Positions 1-8,204 of a DNA stretch of 59,931 nucleotides are shown here, in pieces. Position 1 is the first letter of the stretch, and each line of letters starts with the position of its first letter. The stretch covers positions 1 through 59,931 of the forward strand of contig NZ_CAMQZG010000022.1 of NCBI RefSeq assembly GCF_947039605.1, written 5' to 3'. A program made the position numbers and the translations under genes. The notes beneath the pieces were generated by a model. The model was not told the origin of the DNA. It saw only the letters and a program-made list of their open reading frames with translations, and ran no database searches. This DNA is from an uncultured Clostridium sp. Lineage in GTDB: Bacteria; Bacillota; Clostridia; Clostridiales; Clostridiaceae.

Positions 1-53
1 GCAGTCGACTGTTAATCGAAAGGTCGTGGGTTCAAATCCCACTTCTGGAGCCA
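1..53 (+). tRNA. tRNA-Asn (GTT), 3' part
   Basis: The 3' two thirds of a tRNA cut by the window edge. The anticodon loop is CTGTTAA at 9-15 (anticodon GTT, Asn). A T-arm follows at 26-42 with a 5-bp GTGGG/CCCAC stem and TTCAAAT loop, then the acceptor strand, discriminator G and an encoded CCA at 51-53. The outermost anticodon-stem pair is G4/A20, a mismatch; the other four pairs are canonical. Confidence 0.93.
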
Positions 54-56
54 ATA

Positions 57-89
57 AAGTCTAAGTAGTTTTTACTTAGACTTTTTTTT
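57..89 (+). terminator. Intrinsic terminator of the tRNA-Asn transcript
   Basis: An 11-bp perfect stem (57-67 with 73-83) and a 5-nt loop, followed by a run of T, starting 4 nt after the CCA of the tRNA. Confidence 0.85.
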
Positions 90-332
90 ATAGATTTTTA
101 TAAATTTAAAATCATGTTAGTTATTTAATAGTATTTATTTTAGAATTATAAAAATTTATAGTAAAAATAAAAATTAAGGAAAAAATAAGAGTATTAAATT
201 TCATATGTAATTAAATTGTAAAAAAAAATTATTATTTTATTGTAGAAAATAAGGAAATAAAACTTTATAGTAGTGATATAACAAAAATTCTATGAATTTG
301 TATAAATATTTTTATAATATGACAATATGAGA

Positions 333-338
333 TATAAT
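333..338 (+). promoter_or_regulatory. Probable -10 box upstream of the two-component operon
   Basis: TATAAT lies 35 bp before the response regulator ATG, in a very AT-rich 284-bp gap (90-373) with no ORF or clear palindrome. No good -35 hexamer is seen at 17 bp, so the promoter may be weak or regulated. A strong GGAGG ribosome site follows at about 360-364. Confidence 0.45.
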
Positions 339-373
339 ATATCTATACAGATTGCAAGCGGAGGATGAAATAA

Positions 374-1054
374 ATGAAGATTTTATTAGTAGAAGATGAA
401 GAAAGCATAAGAGGTTTTTTAAAGATAAATTTCCAAAGAGAGAAATTTACTGTCATAGAGTGTGAGAGTGGAGAAGAAGGAATTAGAAGAGCATCAATAG
501 AAAAGCCTGATATAGCAATATTAGATGTTATGTTACCAGGAATTGATGGTTTCACAGTATGTCAGCAATTAAGAGAAAAATTCCCTAACATTGGTATTAT
601 AATGTTAACAGCTAAGGGGGAAGATATGGATAAAATCATGGGACTTCAGTATGGAGCAGATGATTATGTTGTTAAACCATTTAACCCATTAGAAATTACT
701 TTAAGAGTTAAAGCATTAATTAGAAGATTAGAGGAATCAAAAGTAGAAGATGAGAACACAATAAAGTCAGAGGAGTTTTTATTAGATTTATACTCACAAA
801 GTTTATTTAAGAATAATGATGAGATAGATGTTACACCTAAAGAATTTTTACTTATGAAAATATTCTTACAAAATCCAGGAAAGGCATTTACTAGAGATGA
901 ACTTTTAAATCTTGTTTGGGGAATAGATTTCTTTGGAGATCCAAAGATTGTTGATGTTAACATAAGAAGATTAAGAGCTAAAATAGAAGAGGTACCTTCA
1001 AAACCTAAGTACATAGAAACTATCTGGGGTACAGGGTATAGATGGAAAAGATAG
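374..1054 (+). CDS. OmpR/PhoB-family response regulator
   Basis: A 226-residue DNA-binding response regulator. The receiver domain (about 1-120) has the acidic pair D8/E9, the phospho-acceptor D51 in the LDVMLPG motif, T79 and K101 in VVKPFNP. A winged-helix domain (about 130-226) ends in the ETIWGTGYRWK signature of the OmpR family. It starts at an ATG 9 nt after GGAGG. The partner kinase starts 10 bp downstream and a lipoprotein gene follows, so the three form one operon. The signal sensed is not evident from the sequence. Confidence 0.95.
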   Translation: MKILLVEDEESIRGFLKINFQREKFTVIECESGEEGIRRASIEKPDIAILDVMLPGIDGFTVCQQLREKFPNIGIIMLTAKGEDMDKIMGLQYGADDYVVKPFNPLEITLRVKALIRRLEESKVEDENTIKSEEFLLDLYSQSLFKNNDEIDVTPKEFLLMKIFLQNPGKAFTRDELLNLVWGIDFFGDPKIVDVNIRRLRAKIEEVPSKPKYIETIWGTGYRWKR

Positions 1055-1064
1055 GAGATTCTAA

Positions 1065-2459
1065 ATGAAAAGTATAAAGAGTAGGTTAGTTAGAAGTTTT
1101 GTATTAGTTGTTTCTGCAACCATACTTATAGTTTCGGTAATGTTCTTAATGTTCATTACTAGATATTATTATCAAGGGACTGAAGATATACTTAAGAGTC
1201 AAATAAAGGTAGCTGCAGATTTTTATGATAAATATTTATCTGAAAATTCATTAGAATATAATGTGTATGAGGATAAAGATATATTTTGGCAACAAACAGA
1301 TGCACAGGTGCAAATTTATAACAATAAAGGAATTCTTATTATGGACTCTTTAGGAGTTGATAAACATAGTAGTGAATCTGTAGATGTTAAAAAAGCACTT
1401 GAGGGTGGTGTTGGAGAATGGGTTGGTCATGTTAGTTATAGCGATCAAAAAGTTATGGCAATATCATATCCGCTTCAAAGCAATGGAAAAATTGTTGGCG
1501 TTGTTAGATACATAACCTCACTTGAGGGAATTAATAGATTTATATTAAAATTTGCAGCTGTCTTTATAATTATCGGTTTAGCTGTTCTTATTATTGGTAT
1601 TGGAATAAGTTATTTACTTGCGAATAGTATTGTAAATCCACTTAAAACTCTTACTAGGACTTCAGAGGAGTTTGCTAAGGGAAATCTTGATGCTAAGAAT
1701 AAGATAGAAACAGATGATGAAATAGGTAAGCTTGCTTATACATTGAATTTTATGGCAGATGAAATTAAGAAGAGAGAAAGACTTAAAAATGATTTTATTT
1801 CTTCTATATCACATGAGCTTAGAACACCTCTTACATCTATTAAGGGTTGGGCTATTATTTTAAATAATGATGATACTGATAAGGAAATGCTTGCTCAAGG
1901 GTTTAATATCATTGAAAAGGAAGCAGATAGACTTAGTAATATGGTTGAGGAATTATTAGATTTCTCTAAATTTGTTAGTGGTAGAATCAAGCTTAAAGAT
2001 GAAAATATAGAAATTAATGATTTTGTTCAGTATATAAAAATGTATATGGAACCAAGAGCAACTAGAGAAAATAAAAAATTCCTAATTCACAAAGCTCCAC
2101 AGGATGTATTTATTACAGGAGATAGGGATAGGTTAAAACAAGTATTTATTAATATTATTGATAATGCATTTAAATTCACTGATGATGGTGGTAGTATTTC
2201 TATTACTGTTAAAGAGTTAGAAAAAGATATTGTTATGATTATTGAGGATACAGGTTGTGGTATTAGTGATGAAGATTTACCAAAGGTTAAGGAGAAATTC
2301 TTTAAGGGTAAAAATTCAAAGTCACAAAATGGTATAGGTCTATCTATTTGTGATGAGATTATAAAACTACATAAGGGATCATTTGATATACAAAGTGAAC
2401 TTGGTGTAGGTACAAAAATTTCAATTAGTATTCCTAAGATGCAAGAAGAGATTTTTTAG
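1065..2459 (+). CDS. Membrane sensor histidine kinase
   Basis: A 464-residue kinase, surely the partner of the regulator just upstream. One membrane segment lies at about residues 12-32, then an extracytoplasmic sensor region (about 33-160), a second membrane segment (about 162-186), a HAMP linker, and a HisKA domain with the phosphorylated H250 in SHELRTPLTSIKGW. The HATPase domain has an N box (NIIDNAFKFT), G1 box (EDTGCGIS) and G2 box (NGIGLSICDEI). All catalytic boxes are intact. The sensor region has a PAS/Cache-like length, but its ligand cannot be read. Confidence 0.95.
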   Translation: MKSIKSRLVRSFVLVVSATILIVSVMFLMFITRYYYQGTEDILKSQIKVAADFYDKYLSENSLEYNVYEDKDIFWQQTDAQVQIYNNKGILIMDSLGVDKHSSESVDVKKALEGGVGEWVGHVSYSDQKVMAISYPLQSNGKIVGVVRYITSLEGINRFILKFAAVFIIIGLAVLIIGIGISYLLANSIVNPLKTLTRTSEEFAKGNLDAKNKIETDDEIGKLAYTLNFMADEIKKRERLKNDFISSISHELRTPLTSIKGWAIILNNDDTDKEMLAQGFNIIEKEADRLSNMVEELLDFSKFVSGRIKLKDENIEINDFVQYIKMYMEPRATRENKKFLIHKAPQDVFITGDRDRLKQVFINIIDNAFKFTDDGGSISITVKELEKDIVMIIEDTGCGISDEDLPKVKEKFFKGKNSKSQNGIGLSICDEIIKLHKGSFDIQSELGVGTKISISIPKMQEEIF

Positions 2460-2478
2460 GGGTAAAGGGGATTAGGGA

Positions 2479-3933
2479 ATGAAAAAAATTATAGTTTTAC
2501 TTATAGTTTTAGTTGTTGCAATAGGATTAACAGGCTGTTTTAAAAGTGATAAACTTGAAGAAAATAAAATTATGGCACCTGTTCCTAAAAATATACAGGT
2601 TGATGGAACTTGGGAAGTTACACAGGAGTATACTATTGGGGATAATAATACTGTCAAAAAAGTTGATGAGATTAAGAAACCAATAGTTACAATTTCTAAT
2701 AAGGTTGCTATTGTTGGCAATATGGAGATTGATAAACCTAATTTTAAGTTTAAGAGAGTAGTTAAAGAAAATTATTTACCAAAGGCTTTTAATAGTATTG
2801 TTAAGGATGTTCCGGTAAGTGATGGCTATATGGATATAACTACTATTTCAGATAATACTAACCTTTATGTTGATTTTATTATGAAAAATGATAATGAGGC
2901 ATATATATATGCTGTTGGAGATTTATTTGTAGTTAAGAAGATTAATTCTAATTTAGATGCAAATGGAATTAAAGATAGTATTCTAGATTCAGCAACAAGT
3001 AATGTTAAAAATAAAGAGAATAGTGGTATCCTATTAGGACTTAAAAAACCTGCTACTGTAAATAGTGAAGGTGTTGTTAGTAGTGCATCATATGAAACTT
3101 TGTGGATTAAGATGATTGATGGTAAGCTAGAGGCACCAGTTAGGCTAAAAGGTTTAGTAATTCCAAGGGCTAATGGAACATTTTCTTATGCGAATGTTAG
3201 TGATGGTATTCAAGATGGAAAAAGCATTCAAACTCTTGAAATTATAAATCATAATAAAAATGGAACTCCTGTAGTTGAAAAAAATATTGTACCTTCAGCT
3301 AAGAATAGAGAGATAACTTTTATTGGTAAAGATTATATTGGTTTTGAATTTGCGGGTAGCAATAATCTTGGTGATGAGTATAAGATAAACACTCTTGATA
3401 GTATCAATAATTCTAAGGGTCTTGATATGAAGAGTCTTTTTGGGGCTAAAGGTGAAAATCAATATTTAAGTAGTAGAGATCAATTTATAGATAGTAAACC
3501 TAGTTTTATGCTAGATAAGTATAATCTAGATAGTTATGATGCTAGTGATGTAACTATGTTTAGAAAAAATGCTAGGTGGGTTGTAGAGGGCGAAATAGAT
3601 TCTAATACAGTTGGAGTTAATGACTTATCTTTTGATGTAGATATTTCTCCCGTTGGAACTTTAGTCAATTATGATTCACTTCCTGTAAGTTGGAATAAGC
3701 TCAAAGAGATTAATCCAAGTATTACTGATGCTTTTAGCTCACCAAATGAGAACTTTGTTGTAGCTATTACTGATAAGTCTGTAGAAATTTATGAACTCAA
3801 GAATGGCAAAATAAATGATGAGCCTACTGAGATAATTAAACTTTCTAAGGATGAAACAGCTATAATGGGTGAATGGGCAATAGGAGATTTTGTTCCTTTA
3901 TGGAATAAAGCAGTTGAAGAAAGAAATAAATAA
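2479..3933 (+). CDS. Lipoprotein of a two-component operon, function unknown
   Basis: A 484-residue protein with a lipoprotein signal peptide: MKK, about 14 hydrophobic residues, then lipobox LTGC with the lipidated Cys at about residue 20. I do not recognise a family. The body is hydrophilic and rich in Asn, Asp, Ser and Val, which suggests an extracellular beta-rich fold. It follows the histidine kinase by 19 bp and is closed by a strong terminator, so it is co-expressed with the kinase and regulator. It may modulate the kinase or be an output that monitors the envelope; both are inference from position only. Confidence 0.8.
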   Translation: MKKIIVLLIVLVVAIGLTGCFKSDKLEENKIMAPVPKNIQVDGTWEVTQEYTIGDNNTVKKVDEIKKPIVTISNKVAIVGNMEIDKPNFKFKRVVKENYLPKAFNSIVKDVPVSDGYMDITTISDNTNLYVDFIMKNDNEAYIYAVGDLFVVKKINSNLDANGIKDSILDSATSNVKNKENSGILLGLKKPATVNSEGVVSSASYETLWIKMIDGKLEAPVRLKGLVIPRANGTFSYANVSDGIQDGKSIQTLEIINHNKNGTPVVEKNIVPSAKNREITFIGKDYIGFEFAGSNNLGDEYKINTLDSINNSKGLDMKSLFGAKGENQYLSSRDQFIDSKPSFMLDKYNLDSYDASDVTMFRKNARWVVEGEIDSNTVGVNDLSFDVDISPVGTLVNYDSLPVSWNKLKEINPSITDAFSSPNENFVVAITDKSVEIYELKNGKINDEPTEIIKLSKDETAIMGEWAIGDFVPLWNKAVEERNK

Positions 3934-3954
3934 TAATAGAATAGAGTTAGTAAT

Positions 3955-3997
3955 AAAATCTAAGTGTAGATAGTTTTTATCTATACTTAGATTTTTT
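3955..3997 (+). terminator. Terminator of the two-component operon
   Basis: An 18-bp stem with one G-T pair (3955-3972 with about 3978-3995), a short T-rich loop and a T tail. Confidence 0.88.
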
Positions 3998-4015
3998 AAT
4001 TTTGGGGGTGTATTT

Positions 4016-4591
4016 ATGGAAAATATAGATTGTAGAGGATTAATTTGTCCTATGCCGGTTATTAATACTAAGAAATATTTTGATTCTATAAGTGTAGGAA
4101 TGGCAAAGATTATTGTGGATAATGAGATTTCACAAAAGAATTTAGAGAAGTTTGCATTAGCTAATGGATTTGCTTGTAGCATAGAGAATGGTGATGATGA
4201 ATTTATTTTAACTATGGAAAAATTAAAGGAGTCTTCAAAAGAAGAGATTAATAAAGATGAGTTTTCGATTTTAATAGGTTCTAATAAACTTGGAAATGGT
4301 GATGATGCACTTGGGGAAACTCTTATGAAGGGCTATATATATGCTTTAAGTGAGAGTGATAAGCTTCCAAGAAAGATAATGTTTTTAAATGCAGGTGTTA
4401 AGCTTGTTGCTAGTACATCTTCTGTTTTAGAGTCATTAGAAAGTTTAAAGGCTAAGGGTGTAGAAATTTTAAGTTGTGGAGTTTGTTTAGACTTTTATGG
4501 CTTAAAGGAGATAGTTAGTATTGGTGAAGTTACTAATATGTATGCTATTGTAGAAGAAATGAATTCAGTTACTAAGCTTATTACTTTGTAA
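4016..4591 (+). CDS. yedF: YedF-type sulfurtransferase-like protein (TusA + DsrE-like domains)
   Basis: A 191-residue two-domain protein. The N-terminal ~75 residues are TusA/SirA-like with the CPMP motif (Cys at about residue 11). The C-terminal ~110 residues are DsrE/F-like, with a GNGDDALG segment and a LSCGVCLDFYGL segment that may carry a reactive Cys. This arrangement matches the 'selenium metabolism protein YedF' family, which is linked to selenium genes by genome context, although no selenium genes are in this window. The FAD oxidoreductase starts 30 bp downstream and is probably co-transcribed. Confidence 0.87.
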   Translation: MENIDCRGLICPMPVINTKKYFDSISVGMAKIIVDNEISQKNLEKFALANGFACSIENGDDEFILTMEKLKESSKEEINKDEFSILIGSNKLGNGDDALGETLMKGYIYALSESDKLPRKIMFLNAGVKLVASTSSVLESLESLKAKGVEILSCGVCLDFYGLKEIVSIGEVTNMYAIVEEMNSVTKLITL

Positions 4592-4621
4592 TTTAGCATA
4601 TTTGAAGAAAGGATTTTTATT

Positions 4622-5593
4622 ATGATTTATGATATTGTAATTGTTGGTGCAGGACCATCTGGGCTTGCTGCTGCTATTGAAGCAAAAAGAGAGAATGATG
4701 AACTTAATGTACTTATTATAGAGAAGGAAGAGTATCTTGGTGGTACATTAAATCAATGTATCCATTGTGCTTTTGGAAACGATGTTTTTAATGAACCTTT
4801 AACGGGAAGTGAGTTTGCACAAAGATTTATAGATATAATTGAAGAACTTGAGGTTGAGGTTAAAACTGATACGTCAGTTATTGGGATTTCTGAGGATCGA
4901 AAACTTACTTATGTTAGTCCTAATGAGGGTGTTGTAGAAATTAATGCTAAAGCTATTATTATTTCAACTGGAATAAGAGAATTATTTTCGGGTAATATAA
5001 GTATTCCTCTTAATAAGTTTGCAGGAATATATACTGTTGGGACAGCTCACAAGTTTATAAATAATCAAGGGTATCTTCCAGGTAAAAATATTGTTATTTT
5101 AGGAACTAGTGATACAAGTCTTATTGTTGCTAGAAGACTTATTTTGGAGGGTGCAAAAATTAAGGCTATTATAGAGAGTTCTGATGAACTTCGTGCGACT
5201 TCAGAGTATGCTAAAAAAATAGTTGATGATTTTGATATTCCAGTTTTATATTCACATAAGGTAAATGAAGTAATTGGAACAGAGCGAATTGAAGAAATTA
5301 AAATTTCAAAGCTAGAAGATATTGAAGAAGATCATGGAGTGGAATCATTAGGCTGTGATTGTCTTCTTATATCAGTTAACTTTTTACCTGATAAGAGGCT
5401 TGGTGAGATACTTGGTCTTGAGATTAATCCTGAAACGCAAGGAATACATTTAAATGATGATTATACAACGAATATTGATGGGATTTTTGCATCAGGTGGA
5501 GTTGTTAGAGGTTATGATAATGCAGATGTTTGTGCTAAAGAAGGAAAAGATGTTGCAAGAGAAGTTGTTAAGTATTGTGAAAATCTAAAATAG
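4622..5593 (+). CDS. FAD/NAD-dependent pyridine nucleotide-disulfide-type oxidoreductase
   Basis: A 323-residue flavoprotein. The N-terminal dinucleotide fold has VGAGPSGLAAAIEA (GxGxxG, residues about 8-13) and an acidic end of beta2 (IIEKEE). A second Rossmann motif at about residue 160 (ILGTSDTSLIVAR) has the canonical GxGxxG degraded. A C-terminal GIFASGGVVRGYDNADV segment is the FAD-binding DG motif. The LNQCIHCAFG segment resembles the small oxidoreductase that accompanies glycerol-3-phosphate dehydrogenase-like enzymes in Firmicutes, here with an extra Cys (CxxC). Pairing with YedF suggests a redox or sulfur/selenium role. The substrate is unknown. Confidence 0.8.
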   Translation: MIYDIVIVGAGPSGLAAAIEAKRENDELNVLIIEKEEYLGGTLNQCIHCAFGNDVFNEPLTGSEFAQRFIDIIEELEVEVKTDTSVIGISEDRKLTYVSPNEGVVEINAKAIIISTGIRELFSGNISIPLNKFAGIYTVGTAHKFINNQGYLPGKNIVILGTSDTSLIVARRLILEGAKIKAIIESSDELRATSEYAKKIVDDFDIPVLYSHKVNEVIGTERIEEIKISKLEDIEEDHGVESLGCDCLLISVNFLPDKRLGEILGLEINPETQGIHLNDDYTTNIDGIFASGGVVRGYDNADVCAKEGKDVAREVVKYCENLK

Positions 5594-5594
5594 A

Positions 5595-5638
5595 AAATAA
5601 ACCACTAGAAAGTTAGGTTTTCTAGTGGTTTATTTTTT
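5595..5638 (+). terminator. Terminator after the yedF operon
   Basis: A 17-bp stem (5595-5611 paired with about 5619-5635) with a T-rich tail, right after the oxidoreductase stop codon. The A-rich 5' flank could also serve the opposite strand. Confidence 0.85.
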
Positions 5639-5737
5639 GTAGTTTTAATTTGTCTAAAAAGTTTGAGGTTAATGTAATTAACCAGTACATAACAGCAATA
5701 TTTAATTATATAGGTAAATAAAATGGATAAAGTAGCA

Positions 5738-6295
5738 TTAAGCTAATTTATCCATTATTTTATCAAATATTAAATCATGTCCAAGACTATCAAGATGTAA
5801 GCCATCTGTATAGTATGCACCACTTTGAGGGATTACTGAGTTGATGTCTATAAAGTCGATTTCTATTTCAGCTGCGTACTCTTTTAGAAGAGTATTTAAT
5901 ACTTTTATTGTTTCGTTTACTTTAGTGTAATCTAAAGTATTATCCCAACGAACCTGTGCAATTTCACCAAATATTTTTGGTGATGATATTATAATAGGTT
6001 TAATGTTATTTGCTAAAGATTCTTCTATCATAGCCTTTATATTTTTAAAAGTTATTTTAGGATTTCTGCTTTGAAGTGCATCATTAGAACCACACATAAG
6101 TGTTATAGCTGTTGCATCTAGTTTAATAACATCATTTGTAAATCTTGATAACATACTTGATGATGAGTCACCAGCGATTCCTTTATTGATTATGGTTGTA
6201 TCTTTTAACTCTTCTTGAAGTTTTGCAACCCAACAAGCTTTTGGAGATACCCCGTATCCTTTTGTAAGTGAGTCCCCTATACATATTAACTTCAT
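5738..6295 (-). CDS. SGNH/GDSL-family hydrolase
   Basis: A 185-residue esterase-like protein with the four SGNH blocks: GDSL at residues 7-11 (Ser nucleophile, Block I), a Gly in NKGIAGDSSSS (Block II), GSND (Block III, oxyanion Asn) and DGLHLDSLGH (Block V, with the Asp and His of the triad). There is no signal peptide, so it is cytoplasmic. Its length is standard for the single-domain family, which cleaves acyl or acetyl esters; the substrate cannot be predicted. The RusA-like gene lies 21 bp upstream on the same strand. Confidence 0.88.
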   Translation of the reverse strand: MKLICIGDSLTKGYGVSPKACWVAKLQEELKDTTIINKGIAGDSSSSMLSRFTNDVIKLDATAITLMCGSNDALQSRNPKITFKNIKAMIEESLANNIKPIIISSPKIFGEIAQVRWDNTLDYTKVNETIKVLNTLLKEYAAEIEIDFIDINSVIPQSGAYYTDGLHLDSLGHDLIFDKIMDKLA

Positions 6296-6316
6296 TTAGT
6301 ACACGACCTTTCATTG

Positions 6317-6949
6317 TTAAAAAGTTTTTAGTAAGCATTTTCTACATATAGTAGTAGTGCCTTTATTTGCTGTAACAAATTCACCTGTTTTAAGTTCTTT
6401 GTTACATAAATAGCATATTGTTTTATTATGTGTAATATCATCAGATTTATTTATCTTTTTTGTTTGAGCCTTAGTTTTAAGAGGCTTCTTATTTTGACCA
6501 TATAGAATTTTTTCATTTGGAGTCTGATTAACTTTTATTGAGTAATCTATACTATAATGACTTTCTCCAAAGAATTCAAGTTCAAATCTTGGATTTTCCT
6601 TGTCATAAAATTCTTCTATGATTATTCTTCTGATTTGCATATCATTTATTATAATACCACTTTTCTCTACACCATCAAATATACTTTTAGTAATATTACT
6701 TGTATCAGGATGTCTTTTATCACTTTTATAGTAAACTTTTAAGATAGCGATAAGAGATTCTTCTAAAACTATATTAGGGTTTTGAATTCTGGCTTCATAA
6801 GCTATTTCTTGTTCGTAGTTTGCATATTTATCATATGATTTACCCGTATTTGATGGAAGAATTGCTCTACCTTGTGCATTGTGTAGTTTGAAATTAGATT
6901 TAGTAATTGGTGAACCTTTTACAATCACCTTTGCATATGGTATTTGCAT
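6317..6949 (-). CDS. RusA-like Holliday-junction endonuclease with C-terminal zinc ribbon
   Basis: A 210-residue protein. Residues about 1-135 match the RusA resolvase fold: D82, N85, K88 and D92 in the HPDTSNITKSIFDG region, and D103 in the IIINDMQI segment. The second Asp of the usual DxDN motif is Ser84. A basic linker follows, then a C-terminal zinc ribbon with two Cys pairs (CYLCNKEL...CRKC), which classical RusA lacks. The start is an ATG after GGGAGG. RusA proteins are usually phage-borne, but no phage genes surround this one, so it looks like a resident chromosomal version. Confidence 0.8.
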   Translation of the reverse strand: MQIPYAKVIVKGSPITKSNFKLHNAQGRAILPSNTGKSYDKYANYEQEIAYEARIQNPNIVLEESLIAILKVYYKSDKRHPDTSNITKSIFDGVEKSGIIINDMQIRRIIIEEFYDKENPRFELEFFGESHYSIDYSIKVNQTPNEKILYGQNKKPLKTKAQTKKINKSDDITHNKTICYLCNKELKTGEFVTANKGTTTICRKCLLKTF

Positions 6950-7037
6950 ATAAACCTCCCAGATGTAAATAAGATATAAAATATAAAACTAGATTATTAA
7001 ATAATTTAGATTATACGTTATATTGTACTAGGTTTTC

Positions 7038-7066
7038 TTGAATGTAGCAAAGCTATAAAGTATAAT
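7038..7066 (+). promoter_or_regulatory. Sigma-A promoter of tsaD
   Basis: TTGAAT at 7038-7043, a 17-bp spacer, and TATAAT at 7061-7066, located 51 bp before the tsaD ATG. Confidence 0.75.
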
Positions 7067-7116
7067 CAAAATAGATTATTAATTAAATAGAATTTGGATA
7101 GAATGAGGTAAAAACA

Positions 7117-8136
7117 ATGGAGAAAAAAATTATTTTAGCAATTGAGAGTAGTTGTGATGAAACTGCAGCTGCTGTTGTTGTTAATGGTAGAAAAGTATTA
7201 TCAAATATTATAAATTCACAAATAGATACACATACAAAGTTTGGGGGAGTTGTCCCAGAAGTTGCTTCAAGAATGCATATAGAAGTTATAAATAGTGTTG
7301 TTGAAGAGGCTTTAAAGGAAGCTAACATAAGTTTAGAAGATATAGATGCAGTTGGAGTTACATATGGTCCTGGGCTTGTTGGAGCATTACTAGTAGGTCT
7401 TCAATATGCAAAAGGTCTTGCTTTTGGAGCTGGTAAACCACTTATTGGTGTTAATCATATAGAGGGACATATTGCAGCAAACTTTATAGCACATGAAGAA
7501 CTTGAACCACCTTTTATTTGCTTAGTTGTTTCAGGAGGACATACTTTTATTGTTTATGTTAAAGAACATGGTGAGTATGAAATTATTGGAGAGACTAGAG
7601 ATGATGCAGCTGGAGAGGCATTTGATAAGGTTGCTAGAGCACTTGGTCTTGGATACCCTGGTGGCCCTAAAATTGATAAGCTTGCAAAAGAGGGAGATAG
7701 TAGTGCTATTAAATTCCCAAAAGCAAATCTTGGTAAAGATAGTTTAGACTTTTCATTTAGTGGTGTTAAATCAGCAGTTCTTAATTATTTAAATAAGGCT
7801 GATATGAAGGGTGAGGAAGTTAATAAGGCAGATGTAGCAGCATGTTTCCAAAGAGCTGTTGTTGAAGTTTTAACAGAAAATGTTCTTAAGACATGTAAGT
7901 CAAGAAATGTTAATAAAATTGCAATTGCGGGCGGAGTTGCTTCAAATTCAGCACTTCGAGAGAATCTTATTAAAGAAGCTGGAAAAGAAGGAATTGAAAT
8001 ATTATTCCCAGCACCAATTCTTTGTACAGATAACGCTGCAATGATAGGTAGTGCTGCTTATTTTGAAATGTTAAGAGGAAGTAGAGCACAGCTTAATTTA
8101 AATGCTAGACCTAATCTTAGACTTGGTGAGAGATAG
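7117..8136 (+). CDS. tsaD: tRNA N6-adenosine threonylcarbamoyltransferase TsaD
   Basis: A 339-residue full-length TsaD (Kae1/Gcp/YgjD). It transfers threonylcarbamoyl from TC-AMP to A37 of ANN-decoding tRNAs, together with TsaB and TsaE. The ASKHA ATPase signature is at the N-terminus ([15 protein letters not shown]), and the metal-binding HxEGH is H114-H118. The C-terminal phosphate motif is [13 protein letters not shown], and the last metal-site Asp is in [10 protein letters not shown]. The Sua5-type enzyme that makes TC-AMP is at 40.3 kb in the same window. It has its own promoter, and the hydrolase-like gene follows after 68 bp. Confidence 0.97.
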   Translation: MEKKIILAIESSCDETAAAVVVNGRKVLSNIINSQIDTHTKFGGVVPEVASRMHIEVINSVVEEALKEANISLEDIDAVGVTYGPGLVGALLVGLQYAKGLAFGAGKPLIGVNHIEGHIAANFIAHEELEPPFICLVVSGGHTFIVYVKEHGEYEIIGETRDDAAGEAFDKVARALGLGYPGGPKIDKLAKEGDSSAIKFPKANLGKDSLDFSFSGVKSAVLNYLNKADMKGEEVNKADVAACFQRAVVEVLTENVLKTCKSRNVNKIAIAGGVASNSALRENLIKEAGKEGIEILFPAPILCTDNAAMIGSAAYFEMLRGSRAQLNLNARPNLRLGER

Positions 8137-8204
8137 ATTAAAAACTATATAAAGTTAGAAGAGTTATTTAATTAAAAAATATTTCGTTGGGGGACAGGAT
8201 ATTA

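Noticed and set aside
6317-6949. RusA as sign of a prophage
   Set aside because: No integrase, portal, terminase or repressor genes lie nearby; neighbours are core genes with the same base composition.
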